Assembly: GCF_042427615.1 (NCBI RefSeq)
Contig: NZ_JBHMEZ010000013.1
Location: 1 to 64,000, forward strand
Source of the DNA: Formosa undariae
Lineage (GTDB): Bacteria > Bacteroidota > Bacteroidia > Flavobacteriales > Flavobacteriaceae
Length of the DNA: 64,000 nt
Reading direction: 5' to 3'
Shown here: positions 41,733 through 51,201 of the stretch, piece after piece
Position numbering within the stretch: the first letter of the stretch is position 1
Layout of the letters: every line of letters begins with the position of its first letter
Notes under the pieces: model-generated
The model's database searches: none
What the model was told of the DNA's origin: nothing
What the model saw: only the letters and a program-made list of their open reading frames with translations
Made by a program: the position numbers and the translations under genes

Positions 41733-42126
41733 GTTCTTATGCCAAAATCGAGAAGTTAAATAAATGCTAAACAACCTTTATAAATGAATATTAATAAGCC
41801 CCGAATATAGAGGTATTAAAACCTCCAAGCCATACTTATCCCATGCGGCTGTATCTATAAGCATAATACATAGTATTACAACTTAATAACACCTCACAAA
41901 ATGAATCCAACTCCAGACACTATTAACACTTATCAGAAGTAGACTCCGTAATTATCAACTCAAATTAAGCCCCACATATAATCACTGCCTAATTTAGATT
42001 CCCCCTTTTCCATACGTTGATTAAGTACAATATACTTTCTACTATAAAAACCCACATAAACCTTATGCCACCCTGTAGGTAATCCTTAAAACTCATTATA
42101 GACGTTTAAATATTAACTATTCAAAA
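41733..42126. other. intergenic region between the DUF1080 gene and asnB
   Basis: Nearly 400 bp of AT-rich DNA between convergent genes. No ORF, RNA gene or repeat could be supported here. Confidence 0.5.
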
Positions 42127-42205
42127 CAAAAAAAAGTAGTTGCAAGCTCACTACGTCTAATTTCCCTATAGAAAATCCCCGTAAGCAAACCTGCAACTAC
42201 TCTTT
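42127..42205 (-). terminator. long-loop terminator-like inverted repeat after asnB
   Basis: AGTAGTTGCA (42135-42144) and TGCAACTACT (42192-42201) are perfect 10-bp arms 47 bases apart; on the minus strand the stem is followed by a run of eight T. The loop is far longer than in ordinary terminators, so it may hold a small structured RNA end. Confidence 0.6.
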
Positions 42206-42233
42206 TATTGCAAGACCGTAAAAAAGTGTCTAA

Positions 42234-43907
42234 TTAAGCTTTCCCATAAGCATCTGCATGCACATTTGCAACAGCTCTACCACTTGGGTCGTTCATGTTT
42301 TTAAATGCTTCATCCCACTCTAATGCAATTTTTGTACTACATGCTACACTAGCTTCTTGTGGCACACATAATGCAGCCGCATCACTAGGAAAATGTTCTG
42401 CAAATATAGAACGGTAATAGAATTCCTCTTTACTTGTTGGTGTTTGTAATGGGAACTTATATTTTGCGTTTGCTAATTGTTCATCCGAAACCTCAGCAGC
42501 AACAACTTCTTTTAATGTATCAATCCAACTGTAACCAACACCGTCACTAAATTGTTCTTTTTGTCTCCATGCAACACTTTCAGGAATCATATCTTCAAAT
42601 GCCTTACGAACTACCCATTTTTCCATGCGTTCTCCGTTAATCATTTTATCTTGTGGGTTGATACGCATTGCAACATCCATAAATTCTTTATCTAAGAATG
42701 GCACACGACCTTCAATACCCCAAGCCGCTAAACTTTTGTTTGCACGTAAACAATCGTACATATGAAGTTTACTTAACTTACGAACTGTTTCTTCGTGAAA
42801 TTCTCTAGCGTTTGGTGCTTTGTGAAAGTATAAATATCCTCCAAATAATTCATCTGCTCCCTCTCCAGACAATACCATTTTAATACCCATAGATTTAATA
42901 ACACGAGCCATTAAATACATCGGTGTACTGGCACGAATTGTAGTTACATCGTAAGTTTCAAGGTTATAAACAACATCTTTTATAGCATCTAATCCTTCTT
43001 GAATTGTAAATTTAATTTCGTGGTGAATTGTTTTTATATGATCTGCAACTTTACGTGCAGCAGCTAAATCTGGAGATCCTTCTAACCCTACAGAAAAACT
43101 GTGCAATTGCGGATACCAAGCATCAGACTCATCGTTACTTTCGATACGTTTCTGAGCATATTTTTTAGCGATTGCAGATGTTACTGAAGAATCTAATCCT
43201 CCAGAAAGCAATACACCGTAAGGCACATCAGACATTAACTGTCTGTGCACGGCAGCTTCTAAAGCTTCTTTTATTTCAGCAATACTTGTTTCGTTATCCT
43301 TTACAGCATCATATTCACTCCATTCTCTATTGTACCATTTTACGAATTCCCCATCTTTACTAGACATATAATGTCCTGGAGGAAATAATTCGATTTTAGT
43401 ACACTGTCCCTCTAGAGCTTTTAATTCTGAAGCAACATAGAACGTTCCGTTTTGATCCCATCCGACATATAAAGGAATAATTCCCATATGATCTCTAGCT
43501 ACAAAATACTCGTCTTTTTCAACATCATAAATTGCAAAACCAAAGATTCCGTTCATTTCATCAACAAAATCAGCTCCTTTTTCTTTGTATAAAGCTAAAA
43601 TAACTTCACAATCAGATTCAGTTTGAAAATCATATTTCCCTTCAAATTGCTTACGAAGTTCACGGTGATTGTATATTTCTCCGTTCGCTGCTAGCACTAA
43701 TGTACCATCAGGGCTAAATAAAGGTTGTTTCCCAGAAGCTGGGTCTACAATAGCTAAACGTTCGTGCGCCATAATAGCTTTGTCATTACTAAAAATCCCA
43801 CTCCAGTCTGGACCACGGTGACGAATTTTCTTTGACATTTCTAAAATTTGAGGTCTTAAATCATCCGTTTTTTGTTTCAAATCGAATGCACATACAATTC
43901 CACACAT
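42234..43907 (-). CDS. asnB: asparagine synthase B, glutamine-hydrolysing
   Basis: Makes asparagine from aspartate, ATP and glutamine. The 557-aa protein starts MCGIVCAF with the catalytic Cys2 of the class II glutamine amidotransferase domain (MAHERLAIVDPASGKQPLF, AANGEIYNHRELR). The synthetase domain has the pyrophosphate loop LLSGGLDSSVTSAIAKKYA and SGEGADELFGGYLYFHKAP. Length and order match the bacterial AsnB group. It fits the nitrogen-assimilation theme but is 11 kb from the nitrate cluster and has no matching operator. Confidence 0.96.
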   Translation of the reverse strand: MCGIVCAFDLKQKTDDLRPQILEMSKKIRHRGPDWSGIFSNDKAIMAHERLAIVDPASGKQPLFSPDGTLVLAANGEIYNHRELRKQFEGKYDFQTESDCEVILALYKEKGADFVDEMNGIFGFAIYDVEKDEYFVARDHMGIIPLYVGWDQNGTFYVASELKALEGQCTKIELFPPGHYMSSKDGEFVKWYNREWSEYDAVKDNETSIAEIKEALEAAVHRQLMSDVPYGVLLSGGLDSSVTSAIAKKYAQKRIESNDESDAWYPQLHSFSVGLEGSPDLAAARKVADHIKTIHHEIKFTIQEGLDAIKDVVYNLETYDVTTIRASTPMYLMARVIKSMGIKMVLSGEGADELFGGYLYFHKAPNAREFHEETVRKLSKLHMYDCLRANKSLAAWGIEGRVPFLDKEFMDVAMRINPQDKMINGERMEKWVVRKAFEDMIPESVAWRQKEQFSDGVGYSWIDTLKEVVAAEVSDEQLANAKYKFPLQTPTSKEEFYYRSIFAEHFPSDAAALCVPQEASVACSTKIALEWDEAFKNMNDPSGRAVANVHADAYGKA

Positions 43908-44146
43908 ATCTATATATTTTAAATTCTTTTTATTTTAATTCTGAAGCAAATATGAACATATCAATCACATTATAAAACTATAAATCAAAAATTGATTACA
44001 ATTTGAAACAATAATTGCATTTTTTAGTTAAATACGAAACCATATCTACTAATCTGCCTTTCAAAATTTAAAAATTGTAAACTTTACTTAAAGTTACCGA
44101 CCATTAGTCTATCAACGTATATATTTACACTTTAAAACAAATCATT

Positions 44147-44683
44147 ATGAAATTATTTAGCGCATCGGCAATCTGCCTTTTAGTAGCATTTAGCTTTAAC
44201 ACAGCAATGACAGCTCAAAACTTTAGTAAATTAGACAAAAGTCCAATGGATGCTGCTGCATTCCCAGCGAGCTACAAAGACTCTAACAAAAAAATCAAAG
44301 TTGTTTACAGTAGACCTCAACTAAACGATCGTGAATTATACGACTTAGTTCCTTTAGGAAAAGTTTGGAGATTGGGAGCTAATGAAGCTGCAGAAATCAC
44401 GTTTTACAAAGATTCACATTTTGGAGATACACCTGTAAAAGCAGGAACTTACTCTTTATTCGCTATTAGAGGAGAAAAAACGTGGACTATGATTTTAAAC
44501 AAAGATCTTAACACTTGGGGTGCTTACTCTTACAACCCAGATCAAGATGTTGCACGTTATAATGCTATCGCATCTATAGACGCAGAATCTATTGAAGCAT
44601 TTTCTATTGCTTTCGATGATCAAGAAACAATGTACTTAGCATGGGGAACAACTCGTGTTTCTATGCCTTTTAAAAGAAACTAG
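44147..44683 (+). CDS. secreted DUF2911 protein
   Basis: A 178-aa exported protein; signal peptide to about residue 23 (NTAMTAQ). The body has the DUF2911 pattern: IKVVYSRPQLNDRELYDLVPLGKVWRLGANEAAEITFYKD, VKAGTYSLFAIRGEKTWTMILNKDLNTWGAYSYNPDQDVAR. The family is common in Bacteroidota and its function is unknown. Single gene, divergent from asnB and followed by a strong terminator. Confidence 0.88.
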   Translation: MKLFSASAICLLVAFSFNTAMTAQNFSKLDKSPMDAAAFPASYKDSNKKIKVVYSRPQLNDRELYDLVPLGKVWRLGANEAAEITFYKDSHFGDTPVKAGTYSLFAIRGEKTWTMILNKDLNTWGAYSYNPDQDVARYNAIASIDAESIEAFSIAFDDQETMYLAWGTTRVSMPFKRN

Positions 44684-44698
44684 AAATAGTATATATTT

Positions 44699-44739
44699 AA
44701 AAAAGCGACTTTCTATAGTAATAGATAGTCGCTTTTTTT
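44699..44739. terminator. bidirectional terminator between the DUF2911 gene and queE
   Basis: AAAAAAGCGACT and AGTCGCTTTTTTT form the outer stem, and CTAT/ATAG pair inside past a TT/AT bulge. Both strands have T-runs, serving the convergent genes. Confidence 0.9.
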
Positions 44740-44771
44740 ATGTCTTATAATTTCAAAACCTTAAATTTAAA

Positions 44772-45401
44772 TTAAGGGATATTTAAATATTTATGTGTTT
44801 GCAATGACACTTTCCATCTTGGATTTGCCATAACATATTCTACAATTTCAGGAATCATTTTATCACGCTTACTCCATTCCGGTTGCATGTATAAAATACA
44901 ATCATCGTTCACTAATGCCGCTTGTTCCTCTGCAAATTTAAAATCGTCACGATTAAAAATAATCACTTTCAGTTCATGCGCCTTTGCAGACACTTCTGCT
45001 GTAGGTAATTTCATTTTTTTAGGCGATAAACAAATCCAATCCCAAGTACCTGTTAGCGGATATGCACCAGATGTTTCTATATGCACCTGCAATCCTTTTT
45101 CTTTTAACTGTGTTGTAAGCGCAGTCATATCCCAAGTTAAAGGCTCTCCCCCAGTAACAACAATCGTTTTACTGTGAAGTGCTGCTTTTTCAACAATTTT
45201 AGTAGTTTCTGTTGGCGGGTGCAGTTCTGCATCCCAACTTTCTTTTACATCACACCAATGGCATCCGACATCGCAACCACCTACTCTAATAAAGTATGCC
45301 GCTGTTCCTTTGTAAAACCCTTCACCCTGAATAGTGTAAAATTCTTCCATTAAAGGCAACATTTCGCCTTTGTCTACCAACTCTTGAATCTCTTTCTTCA
45401 T
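44772..45401 (-). CDS. queE: 7-carboxy-7-deazaguanine synthase
   Basis: Radical SAM enzyme of the queuosine/deazapurine pathway, making 7-carboxy-7-deazaguanine. The 209-aa protein has EEFYTIQGEGFYKGTAAYFIRVGGC and the cluster ligands Cys43, Cys47 and Cys50 in the CxxxCxxC form (GCDVGCHWCD), followed by VTGGEPLTWD. The start is the ATG at 45401 (MKKEIQ); the longer reading uses a TTG three codons before. No other queuosine gene is adjacent. Confidence 0.93.
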   Translation of the reverse strand: MKKEIQELVDKGEMLPLMEEFYTIQGEGFYKGTAAYFIRVGGCDVGCHWCDVKESWDAELHPPTETTKIVEKAALHSKTIVVTGGEPLTWDMTALTTQLKEKGLQVHIETSGAYPLTGTWDWICLSPKKMKLPTAEVSAKAHELKVIIFNRDDFKFAEEQAALVNDDCILYMQPEWSKRDKMIPEIVEYVMANPRWKVSLQTHKYLNIP

Positions 45402-45455
45402 AACGTGCAAAGATAGTTTACAGTTTTTTGTCTACATATAAAATGTTGAAAAGAT

Positions 45456-45488
45456 TTGAAGCCTATTCCTTCAAGATTAGTATTTTTA
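45456..45488 (+). promoter_or_regulatory. candidate promoter of the HerA-like ATPase gene
   Basis: TTG at 45456-45458 and TATTTTTA at 45481-45488 are 22 bp apart, within the spacing known for Bacteroidota promoters. The predicted start site near 45494 lies after the TTG codon at 45428 and supports the ATG at 45506. Confidence 0.45.
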
Positions 45489-45505
45489 TAAAAAAATTAA
45501 AAAAC

Positions 45506-47011
45506 ATGACCAATAACGATGCTTTTTTAGAAGAGATAATTGAAGGAAACACGTTTAAAGGCGAATTCATAACTATGGGTTCTGCAATGTTAAATGAAAA
45601 GCCTATAAAAAATGCTTTTGTAAATATTCCTTTAAAAACGTTAAACAGACATGGCTTAATTGCTGGTGCAACGGGAACTGGAAAAACTAAAACGTTACAA
45701 GTTATGGCAGAGAACCTTTCAGAAAAAGGAATCCCTGTCTTACTTATGGATATCAAAGGTGATTTAAGTGGTCTAGCAAAACCTGGTGTTAATAATGACT
45801 TTATTGAAAAACGCCATGAAAAAATTGGTCTGCCTTACACTTCTAAAGGCTTTCCCGTAGATATACTTACGCTTTCCAACCAAGACGGGGTGCGTTTACG
45901 TGCTACAGTTAGTGAATTTGGTCCTATTTTATTATCACGAATTTTAGATTTAACAGACACCCAATCAGGGATTGTATCGGTTATATTTAAATATTGCGAC
46001 GACAACAAATTACCTTTATTAGATTTAAAAGATTTTAAAAAAATACTGCAATACGCGACACAGGAAGGTAAAGAAGAATTTCAAGAAGCCTACGGAAGAA
46101 TCTCTACCTCATCTACCGGTGCCATATTAAGAAAAGTGGTCGAGTTAGAACAGCAAGGTGCAGACCTTTTCTTTGGAGAAACCTCTTTCGATGTAGACGA
46201 TTTAACACGAATAGATGATGAAGGTCGTGGTTATATAAACATTTTACGTCTAACAGATATTCAAGATAGACCGAAACTATTCTCTACATTTATGCTGAGT
46301 TTACTTGCAGAAATTTATACAACCTTCCCGGAACAAGGAGATAGTGGCAGACCAGAATTGGTAATATTTATAGACGAAGCACACCTTATATTTAATGAAG
46401 CATCCAAAGCCCTTTTAGATCAGATTGAAAGTATTGTAAAACTTATTCGTAGTAAAGGTGTCGGCTTGTACTTTGTAACGCAAAACCCAACCGATGTTCC
46501 AGAAGCTGTTTTAGGACAGTTAGGTTTAAAAATTCAACATGCGCTTCGTGCTTTTACTGCCAAGGATAGAAAAGCAATAAAACTGACAGCTCAAAATTAT
46601 CCAATTTCCGACTATTATAATACTGAAGATATTTTAACATCTCTAGGTACAGGAGAAGCTTTAGTCTCTGCCTTAGATGAAAAAGGACGACCAACACCGC
46701 TAGCAGCAACCATGATGCGTGCACCTATGAGTAGGATGGACATCTTGTCTGATAAGGAATTATCGACATTAATTTCTGAATCTAAATTGGTAAAAAAATA
46801 CAATGAAACCATAGATCGAGAAAGTGCCTACGAGATCTTAAATAAAAAAATAGAACGTGCAGAAGCCGAAGTGATTCATCAAAAACAAAGTACAAAAAAA
46901 ACAGCTACACGCCGCCAAAGTACAGCTATGAATCCGATTATAAAAGTACTAACAAGCGCTACATTTATTAGAAGTGTCTTCGGTATTTTAAACAAAGTGA
47001 TGAAAAAATAA
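45506..47011 (+). CDS. HerA-like ATPase, DUF853 family
   Basis: A 501-aa P-loop ATPase of the HerA/FtsK group: Walker A GATGTGKT at 54-61, Walker B LVIFIDEAHLIF near 286-297, and VGLYFVTQNPTDVPEAVLGQLGLKIQHALRAFTAKD, the sensor and arginine-finger region of the family. The C-terminal 60 residues are basic (TKKTATRRQSTA). The family is widespread and its exact role is not settled. A longer reading from the TTG at 45428 adds 26 residues without family match and overlaps the promoter. Confidence 0.85.
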   Translation: MTNNDAFLEEIIEGNTFKGEFITMGSAMLNEKPIKNAFVNIPLKTLNRHGLIAGATGTGKTKTLQVMAENLSEKGIPVLLMDIKGDLSGLAKPGVNNDFIEKRHEKIGLPYTSKGFPVDILTLSNQDGVRLRATVSEFGPILLSRILDLTDTQSGIVSVIFKYCDDNKLPLLDLKDFKKILQYATQEGKEEFQEAYGRISTSSTGAILRKVVELEQQGADLFFGETSFDVDDLTRIDDEGRGYINILRLTDIQDRPKLFSTFMLSLLAEIYTTFPEQGDSGRPELVIFIDEAHLIFNEASKALLDQIESIVKLIRSKGVGLYFVTQNPTDVPEAVLGQLGLKIQHALRAFTAKDRKAIKLTAQNYPISDYYNTEDILTSLGTGEALVSALDEKGRPTPLAATMMRAPMSRMDILSDKELSTLISESKLVKKYNETIDRESAYEILNKKIERAEAEVIHQKQSTKKTATRRQSTAMNPIIKVLTSATFIRSVFGILNKVMKK

Positions 47012-47057
47012 TTACTTTCGTAGCCTCAAAAAAAATATAAAACAAGATTATCTTAAA

Positions 47058-47609
47058 ATGAAAAAAACCATATTAAGTCTGGCTGTACTAGCCGTTACAT
47101 GTTTTAGTTGCTCTACAAAAAACGACAACTTTGCAATTGCAAAAGACAGTATTGGAGAACTGACTTCAGAAACTCAATTAAAAGATTTAGAAACCGTATT
47201 TAAAAACGATTCTATCGTAAAATATGTACCCGGAGGAGAATTTACGGTAAGTATTGATGAAATTGAAATCTTTGAAAAAGGAGGTTCTAAAATGCTAACA
47301 TTATCTCCTGCTAATGTCATGGATTCTACGTCTGTAATTAAAACGGTTCAAGTTTTCGATCCTCGATACAAATCAGACAAAGGTATCTCTGCGCTTAGTA
47401 CATTTAAAGACATTCAGGATAATTATAAAATTTCTAGTGTAGACAACTTGATTAACTCTGTAATCGTTTCTGTTAACGAATTAAACGCTTCGTTTACTAT
47501 AGACAAAAAAGAATTGCCATCGAATTTAAGATTCGATATGTCTTTACATATCGAAGCTTCACAAATTCCTGACACAGCTAAAATTAAATATTTCTTCTTA
47601 AACTGGTAA
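47058..47609 (+). CDS. hypothetical lipoprotein
   Basis: A 183-aa predicted lipoprotein with lipobox TCFSC (Cys18) after a normal signal. The mature part has no motif I recognise; it has mixed strands and ends with an aromatic residue (FFLNW). TACTTTCG at 47013-47020, one base off TAnnTTTG, is a likely -7 box, so it has its own promoter. YitT follows after 10 bp and may be cotranscribed. Confidence 0.7.
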   Translation: MKKTILSLAVLAVTCFSCSTKNDNFAIAKDSIGELTSETQLKDLETVFKNDSIVKYVPGGEFTVSIDEIEIFEKGGSKMLTLSPANVMDSTSVIKTVQVFDPRYKSDKGISALSTFKDIQDNYKISSVDNLINSVIVSVNELNASFTIDKKELPSNLRFDMSLHIEASQIPDTAKIKYFFLNW

Positions 47610-47619
47610 GCTACAACCT

Positions 47620-48591
47620 ATGACTTCATTTGTCTCTAGACTTCTTATTATTATTGCTCGAAAAAAACTCGAGACAGATGAAACTGCAAATCCTGCAAGT
47701 TTAAAACAAATTCTGCCCCTAGTAAGGACGCTCCATATAGAGCTTAGTCATGCTATAAAAGAAATTATATTTATTGCGATAGGTGTGGTTTCTGCTGGAT
47801 TTGGACTAAAAGGTTTTTTACTTCCAAATCGATTTATCGATGGTGGCGCAACAGGAATTTCGCTATTGTTAGAAAACTTAACAAATATATCTTTAGGTTA
47901 TTTATTACTAATCGTGAATTTGCCTTTTTTAATTTTAGGCGCGAAAACATTCAGTATAAAATTTGCTATAAAGAGTATTATCGCCATTTCATTTCTAGCC
48001 TTTGTGGTTCATAATGTAGACTATCCAACCATAACAGACGACAAATTATTAATTTCAGTTTTCGGAGGGTTCTTCCTCGGTTTAGGAATTGGTATGGCAA
48101 TGAGAGGTGGTGCCGTAATAGACGGAACAGAAGTATTAGCCCTTTTTATAGGTCGTAAATTTTCGATGACTGTAGGCGATGTTTTACTTTTAATAAACAT
48201 TATTATTTTCTCTTTCGGAGCTTATATTCTATCTATAGAAACTGCACTTTATGCTATATTAACGTATATGTCTGCAGCGAAAACGGTCGACTTTGTTATT
48301 GATGGGGTTGAAGAGTATGTCGGTGTTACTATAATTTCCAATAAACACGAGGAAATTAGAATTATGGTTACTGAAGAATTAAGACGTGCCTGTACAATTT
48401 ACGTCGGAAAAGGTGGTTATAATCAAGAAGGTGGTGCCGAAGAAAAAGATATCATATATACAATTGTAACCCGATTAGAATTAGCAAATCTAGAAACAGA
48501 AATTGCTAAAATTGATAAAAAAGCTTTTATTATTATGGGTGTTGTAAAAGATCTGAAAGGTGGTATGATTAAGAAAAAACCTTTAAAATAA
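47620..48591 (+). CDS. YitT family membrane protein (DUF161 + DUF2179)
   Basis: A 323-aa protein: N-terminal 35 residues soluble, then about six membrane segments with the two DUF161 halves (GFGLKGFLLPNRFIDGGATGISLLL, GLGIGMAMRGGAVIDGTEVLAL), and a cytosolic DUF2179 domain (VTIISNKHEEIRIMVTEELRRACTIYVGKGGY.. AFIIMGVVKDLKGGM). YitT proteins are presumed transporters of unknown substrate. The cupin gene starts 6 bp downstream. Confidence 0.88.
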   Translation: MTSFVSRLLIIIARKKLETDETANPASLKQILPLVRTLHIELSHAIKEIIFIAIGVVSAGFGLKGFLLPNRFIDGGATGISLLLENLTNISLGYLLLIVNLPFLILGAKTFSIKFAIKSIIAISFLAFVVHNVDYPTITDDKLLISVFGGFFLGLGIGMAMRGGAVIDGTEVLALFIGRKFSMTVGDVLLLINIIIFSFGAYILSIETALYAILTYMSAAKTVDFVIDGVEEYVGVTIISNKHEEIRIMVTEELRRACTIYVGKGGYNQEGGAEEKDIIYTIVTRLELANLETEIAKIDKKAFIIMGVVKDLKGGMIKKKPLK

Positions 48592-48597
48592 CTGCAT

Positions 48598-48960
48598 ATG
48601 AAAAAGTACACACTTATTACAAATCCATTTAGCATACCAACAACAGATGGTAAAGTTATAAAAGAACATTTTGGAAATGCAACTACTGGCGATTCTAATA
48701 TTAGTATTGCACATATGGTAGCACCTCCTGGATGGCACGAGCCTTTTCAAACTCCAACATTTGATGAATTCACATTTATTATCAAAGGTAAAAAACAATT
48801 TATTATTGAAGATGAGGTGGTTATTCTAGAAGCTGGTCAATCTATAAAGATTGAAAAAAACACTCGTGTACAGTATTCTAATCCATTTGAAAATCCGTGT
48901 GAATATATTGCGATTTGTACACCTGCATTTTCTATGGACGCTGTAAACAGAGAGGAATAA
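48598..48960 (+). CDS. small cupin-domain protein
   Basis: A 120-aa single-domain cupin (about 35-105: SIAHMVAPPGWHEPFQTPTFDEFTFIIKGKKQFIIEDEVVILEAGQSIKIEKNTRVQYSNP). The first metal motif is partial (one His, one Glu), and the ligand is unknown. Its stop codon shares a base with the next start (TAATG), so it is translationally coupled to the alpha/beta hydrolase and the two may act on the same small molecule. Confidence 0.8.
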   Translation: MKKYTLITNPFSIPTTDGKVIKEHFGNATTGDSNISIAHMVAPPGWHEPFQTPTFDEFTFIIKGKKQFIIEDEVVILEAGQSIKIEKNTRVQYSNPFENPCEYIAICTPAFSMDAVNREE

Positions 48961-49787
48961 TGAAAAGCCTGTTAATTAAATCTGTTGGAAATTACATTAA
49001 CTTACTTAGCTACTTCTCGAAGCCGTATGCGGCTAACAAGGCATTAAATTTATTTACTAAACCTAGAAAAGGTCGTGTTCAAGATTGGCAGGTCGATTTT
49101 TTAGAGACAGCTTTTAATGAAGAGCTTTTTTATAAAGACCAACCGATTATGACCTATCGTTGGTTAGGTAAAAAAGGCACCATTTTATTAGCTCATGGTT
49201 GGGAAAGCAATTCATATCGATGGAAACCTCTAGTTCCAGAATTATTAAAAAAAGGTTATGGCGTAGTTGCATTAGACGCGCCAGCCCATGGTCGTTCGGG
49301 AAATAAAGAATTTAACGCCCTTATTTATGCCGAATATATAAACGTTGTAGCAAAACGTTTCAAACCAGAAACTATTATAGCACATTCTGTTGGAGGCATG
49401 GCAGCAACGGTTTTCCAAAACAAGTATCAAGCCCCTAGTTTAGAAAAATTCATTCTATTAGGAGCACCTTCAGAGTTTAAAGATATCATTAGCAGATATG
49501 TTATCATGTTGGGCTATAACACACGTATTTCTAATCAGTTAAACAAAACAATTCTTAAACGTTTTGGAGTTGCTCCAGAAGCATTTTCTTCTGCTAAATT
49601 TTTAGAAAACAATAAAACTAAAGGATTAATTATTCACGATAAAAGTGATACAATTATCCCGTATAACGATGCTCTACTTATTAAAGACAGTTACAAAAAC
49701 AGTGCTTTAATCACAACAGATGGTTTAGGACATTCTTTAAACGACGCCTCTGTAAGAGATCATATTTACACCTTCTTAGAAGACTAA
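48960..49787 (+). CDS. alpha/beta hydrolase
   Basis: A 275-aa alpha/beta-hydrolase: oxyanion motif LLAHGWESNSYRW, second strand ALDAPAHGRSG, nucleophile Ser in IAHSVGGMAA, acid in IIHDKSDTIIPY and His in GLGHSLND. The substrate is unknown. The start at 48960 (MKSLLIK) overlaps the cupin stop as TAATG; a reading from 48915 would run through cupin. Followed after 20 bp by rluF. Confidence 0.9.
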   Translation: MKSLLIKSVGNYINLLSYFSKPYAANKALNLFTKPRKGRVQDWQVDFLETAFNEELFYKDQPIMTYRWLGKKGTILLAHGWESNSYRWKPLVPELLKKGYGVVALDAPAHGRSGNKEFNALIYAEYINVVAKRFKPETIIAHSVGGMAATVFQNKYQAPSLEKFILLGAPSEFKDIISRYVIMLGYNTRISNQLNKTILKRFGVAPEAFSSAKFLENNKTKGLIIHDKSDTIIPYNDALLIKDSYKNSALITTDGLGHSLNDASVRDHIYTFLED

Positions 49788-49795
49788 ACTTATCG

Positions 49796-49803
49796 TATAT
49801 TTG
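49796..49803 (+). promoter_or_regulatory. -7 promoter box directly before rluF
   Basis: TATATTTG, perfect TAnnTTTG, ends four bases before the rluF ATG at 49808, the same spacing as at apt. The transcript would start at or near the start codon. Confidence 0.45.
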
Positions 49804-49807
49804 CCAC

Positions 49808-50563
49808 ATGGAAATGGAATTAAAACGAATCAATAAATATTTAAGTGAAGTAGGTTATTGCTCACGTCGTGCAGCAGATAAACTTATTGAAGCTGGGCGA
49901 GTAACAATTAACGGTGTTGTTCCAGAAATGGGGACCAAAGTTAGTCCTACCGATGTAGTTGCTGTAGACGGCGAATCTGTTGTAAATACAAAAACAGAAT
50001 CTGTCTATTTAGCATTTAACAAACCTGTAGGGATTGTTTGTACTACCGATACTCGTGTAGAAAAAGACAATATTATTGATTATATAAATTACCCAAAACG
50101 TATTTTTCCAATTGGTCGTTTAGACAAACCTAGTGAAGGTTTAATTCTGCTTACAGACGACGGAGATATTGTAAACAAAATTCTACGTGCAAGTAATAAT
50201 CACGAAAAAGAATACATTGTTACTGTAGACAAACCGATTTCTCAAACCTTTATTGAGCGTATGTCTAATGGTGTACCAATTTTAGATCGTGTGACTAAAA
50301 AATGTAAAGTTGAAAAGTTAGGAACTTACGAATTTAAAATTATCCTTACTCAAGGATTAAACAGGCAAATTCGTAGAATGTGTGAGTATTTAACGTACGA
50401 AGTAGAGACTTTAAAACGTGTTCGAATTATGAACATTAAATGTGATATGCCAATTGGTGAATATCGCAATATTACGAAAGAAGAAATGAAAGAATTACAA
50501 GCCTTAATAGGAGATTCTACAAAAACATTTTCTCCTGCTCATCCTCCTAAAAGACGACAATAA
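49808..50563 (+). CDS. rluF: 23S rRNA pseudouridine synthase, RluF/RluB family
   Basis: Modifies a uridine of 23S rRNA. The 251-aa protein has an N-terminal S4 RNA-binding domain (about 5-65: RINKYLSEVGYCSRRAADKLIEAGRVTING) and a pseudouridine synthase domain with the catalytic Asp in FPIGRLDKPSEGLILLTDDG, and QGLNRQIRRMCEYL. RluF is the best match, since RSUA-type enzymes have a different linker; RluB cannot be excluded. A second ATG lies two codons in (49814). It converges on the response regulator gene with a 7-bp gap and no terminator. Confidence 0.85.
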   Translation: MEMELKRINKYLSEVGYCSRRAADKLIEAGRVTINGVVPEMGTKVSPTDVVAVDGESVVNTKTESVYLAFNKPVGIVCTTDTRVEKDNIIDYINYPKRIFPIGRLDKPSEGLILLTDDGDIVNKILRASNNHEKEYIVTVDKPISQTFIERMSNGVPILDRVTKKCKVEKLGTYEFKIILTQGLNRQIRRMCEYLTYEVETLKRVRIMNIKCDMPIGEYRNITKEEMKELQALIGDSTKTFSPAHPPKRRQ

Positions 50564-50570
50564 TCAAGGA

Positions 50571-51185
50571 CTAAAAAACGTGATCTAAGTTTGTTGTCAT
50601 AGTAAAACTGACCAGCTCACCAATCGTATTTAAATTGAGTTTTTTCTTTATGTTTTTTTTATGCTGATCTACAGTATGCTGAGAAATATTTAAGCACTTA
50701 CCAATTTCTTTACTTGTTTTCCCAGTAGCGACCACCAATAAAATCTCTTTTTCCCGTTTTGTTAAGCCTTCGAGTTTATTTATATTTTCTTCGACTGCGA
50801 TATAGCCTTCTTCCTTTTTCTTAAAATTTAAATCAGCTAGATCTATTGTCATTCTCAACTGCAACTCATTAAAAGGCTTTAACAAATAAGCATACGGCAC
50901 TGTTTCCTTAGCTCTATTTAATATCTCCGAGTTATCATAGGCCGTTAAATATACCACAGGCACTTCTTTGAGCTGCATTAATTCTTCTATAATTTCGATA
51001 CCATCCTTGACATCGTTTAAATTAATATCGCAGATAATAATGTTGAAATCATGTTTAACGAAAGCCGTTTTTGCTTCTAAATAATTCCGTGCAGAAATGA
51101 CCTGATTCTCGCCCTCTTTTTCTAAGGATTTTTTTATATCCATAGCGACAATTAACTCATCTTCAATTAATAAAATCTGTTTCAT
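50571..51185 (-). CDS. LuxR-type response regulator
   Basis: A 204-aa regulator: receiver domain with Asp53 (IICDINLNDVKDG), Thr in VVYLTAY and Lys in YLLKPFNE, then a LuxR-type HTH about 138-200 (LTKREKEILLVVATGKTSKEIGKCLNISQHTVDQHKKNIKKKLNL). It is encoded 16 bp after the propeller-type sensor kinase and is presumably its partner. The target genes are not evident locally. Confidence 0.88.
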   Translation of the reverse strand: MKQILLIEDELIVAMDIKKSLEKEGENQVISARNYLEAKTAFVKHDFNIIICDINLNDVKDGIEIIEELMQLKEVPVVYLTAYDNSEILNRAKETVPYAYLLKPFNELQLRMTIDLADLNFKKKEEGYIAVEENINKLEGLTKREKEILLVVATGKTSKEIGKCLNISQHTVDQHKKNIKKKLNLNTIGELVSFTMTTNLDHVF

Positions 51186-51201
51186 TTTAATCGGTTTTTA
51201 A

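Noticed and set aside
45428..45505. N-terminal extension of the HerA-like ATPase from a TTG codon
   Set aside because: Lies within the candidate promoter and does not match the family.
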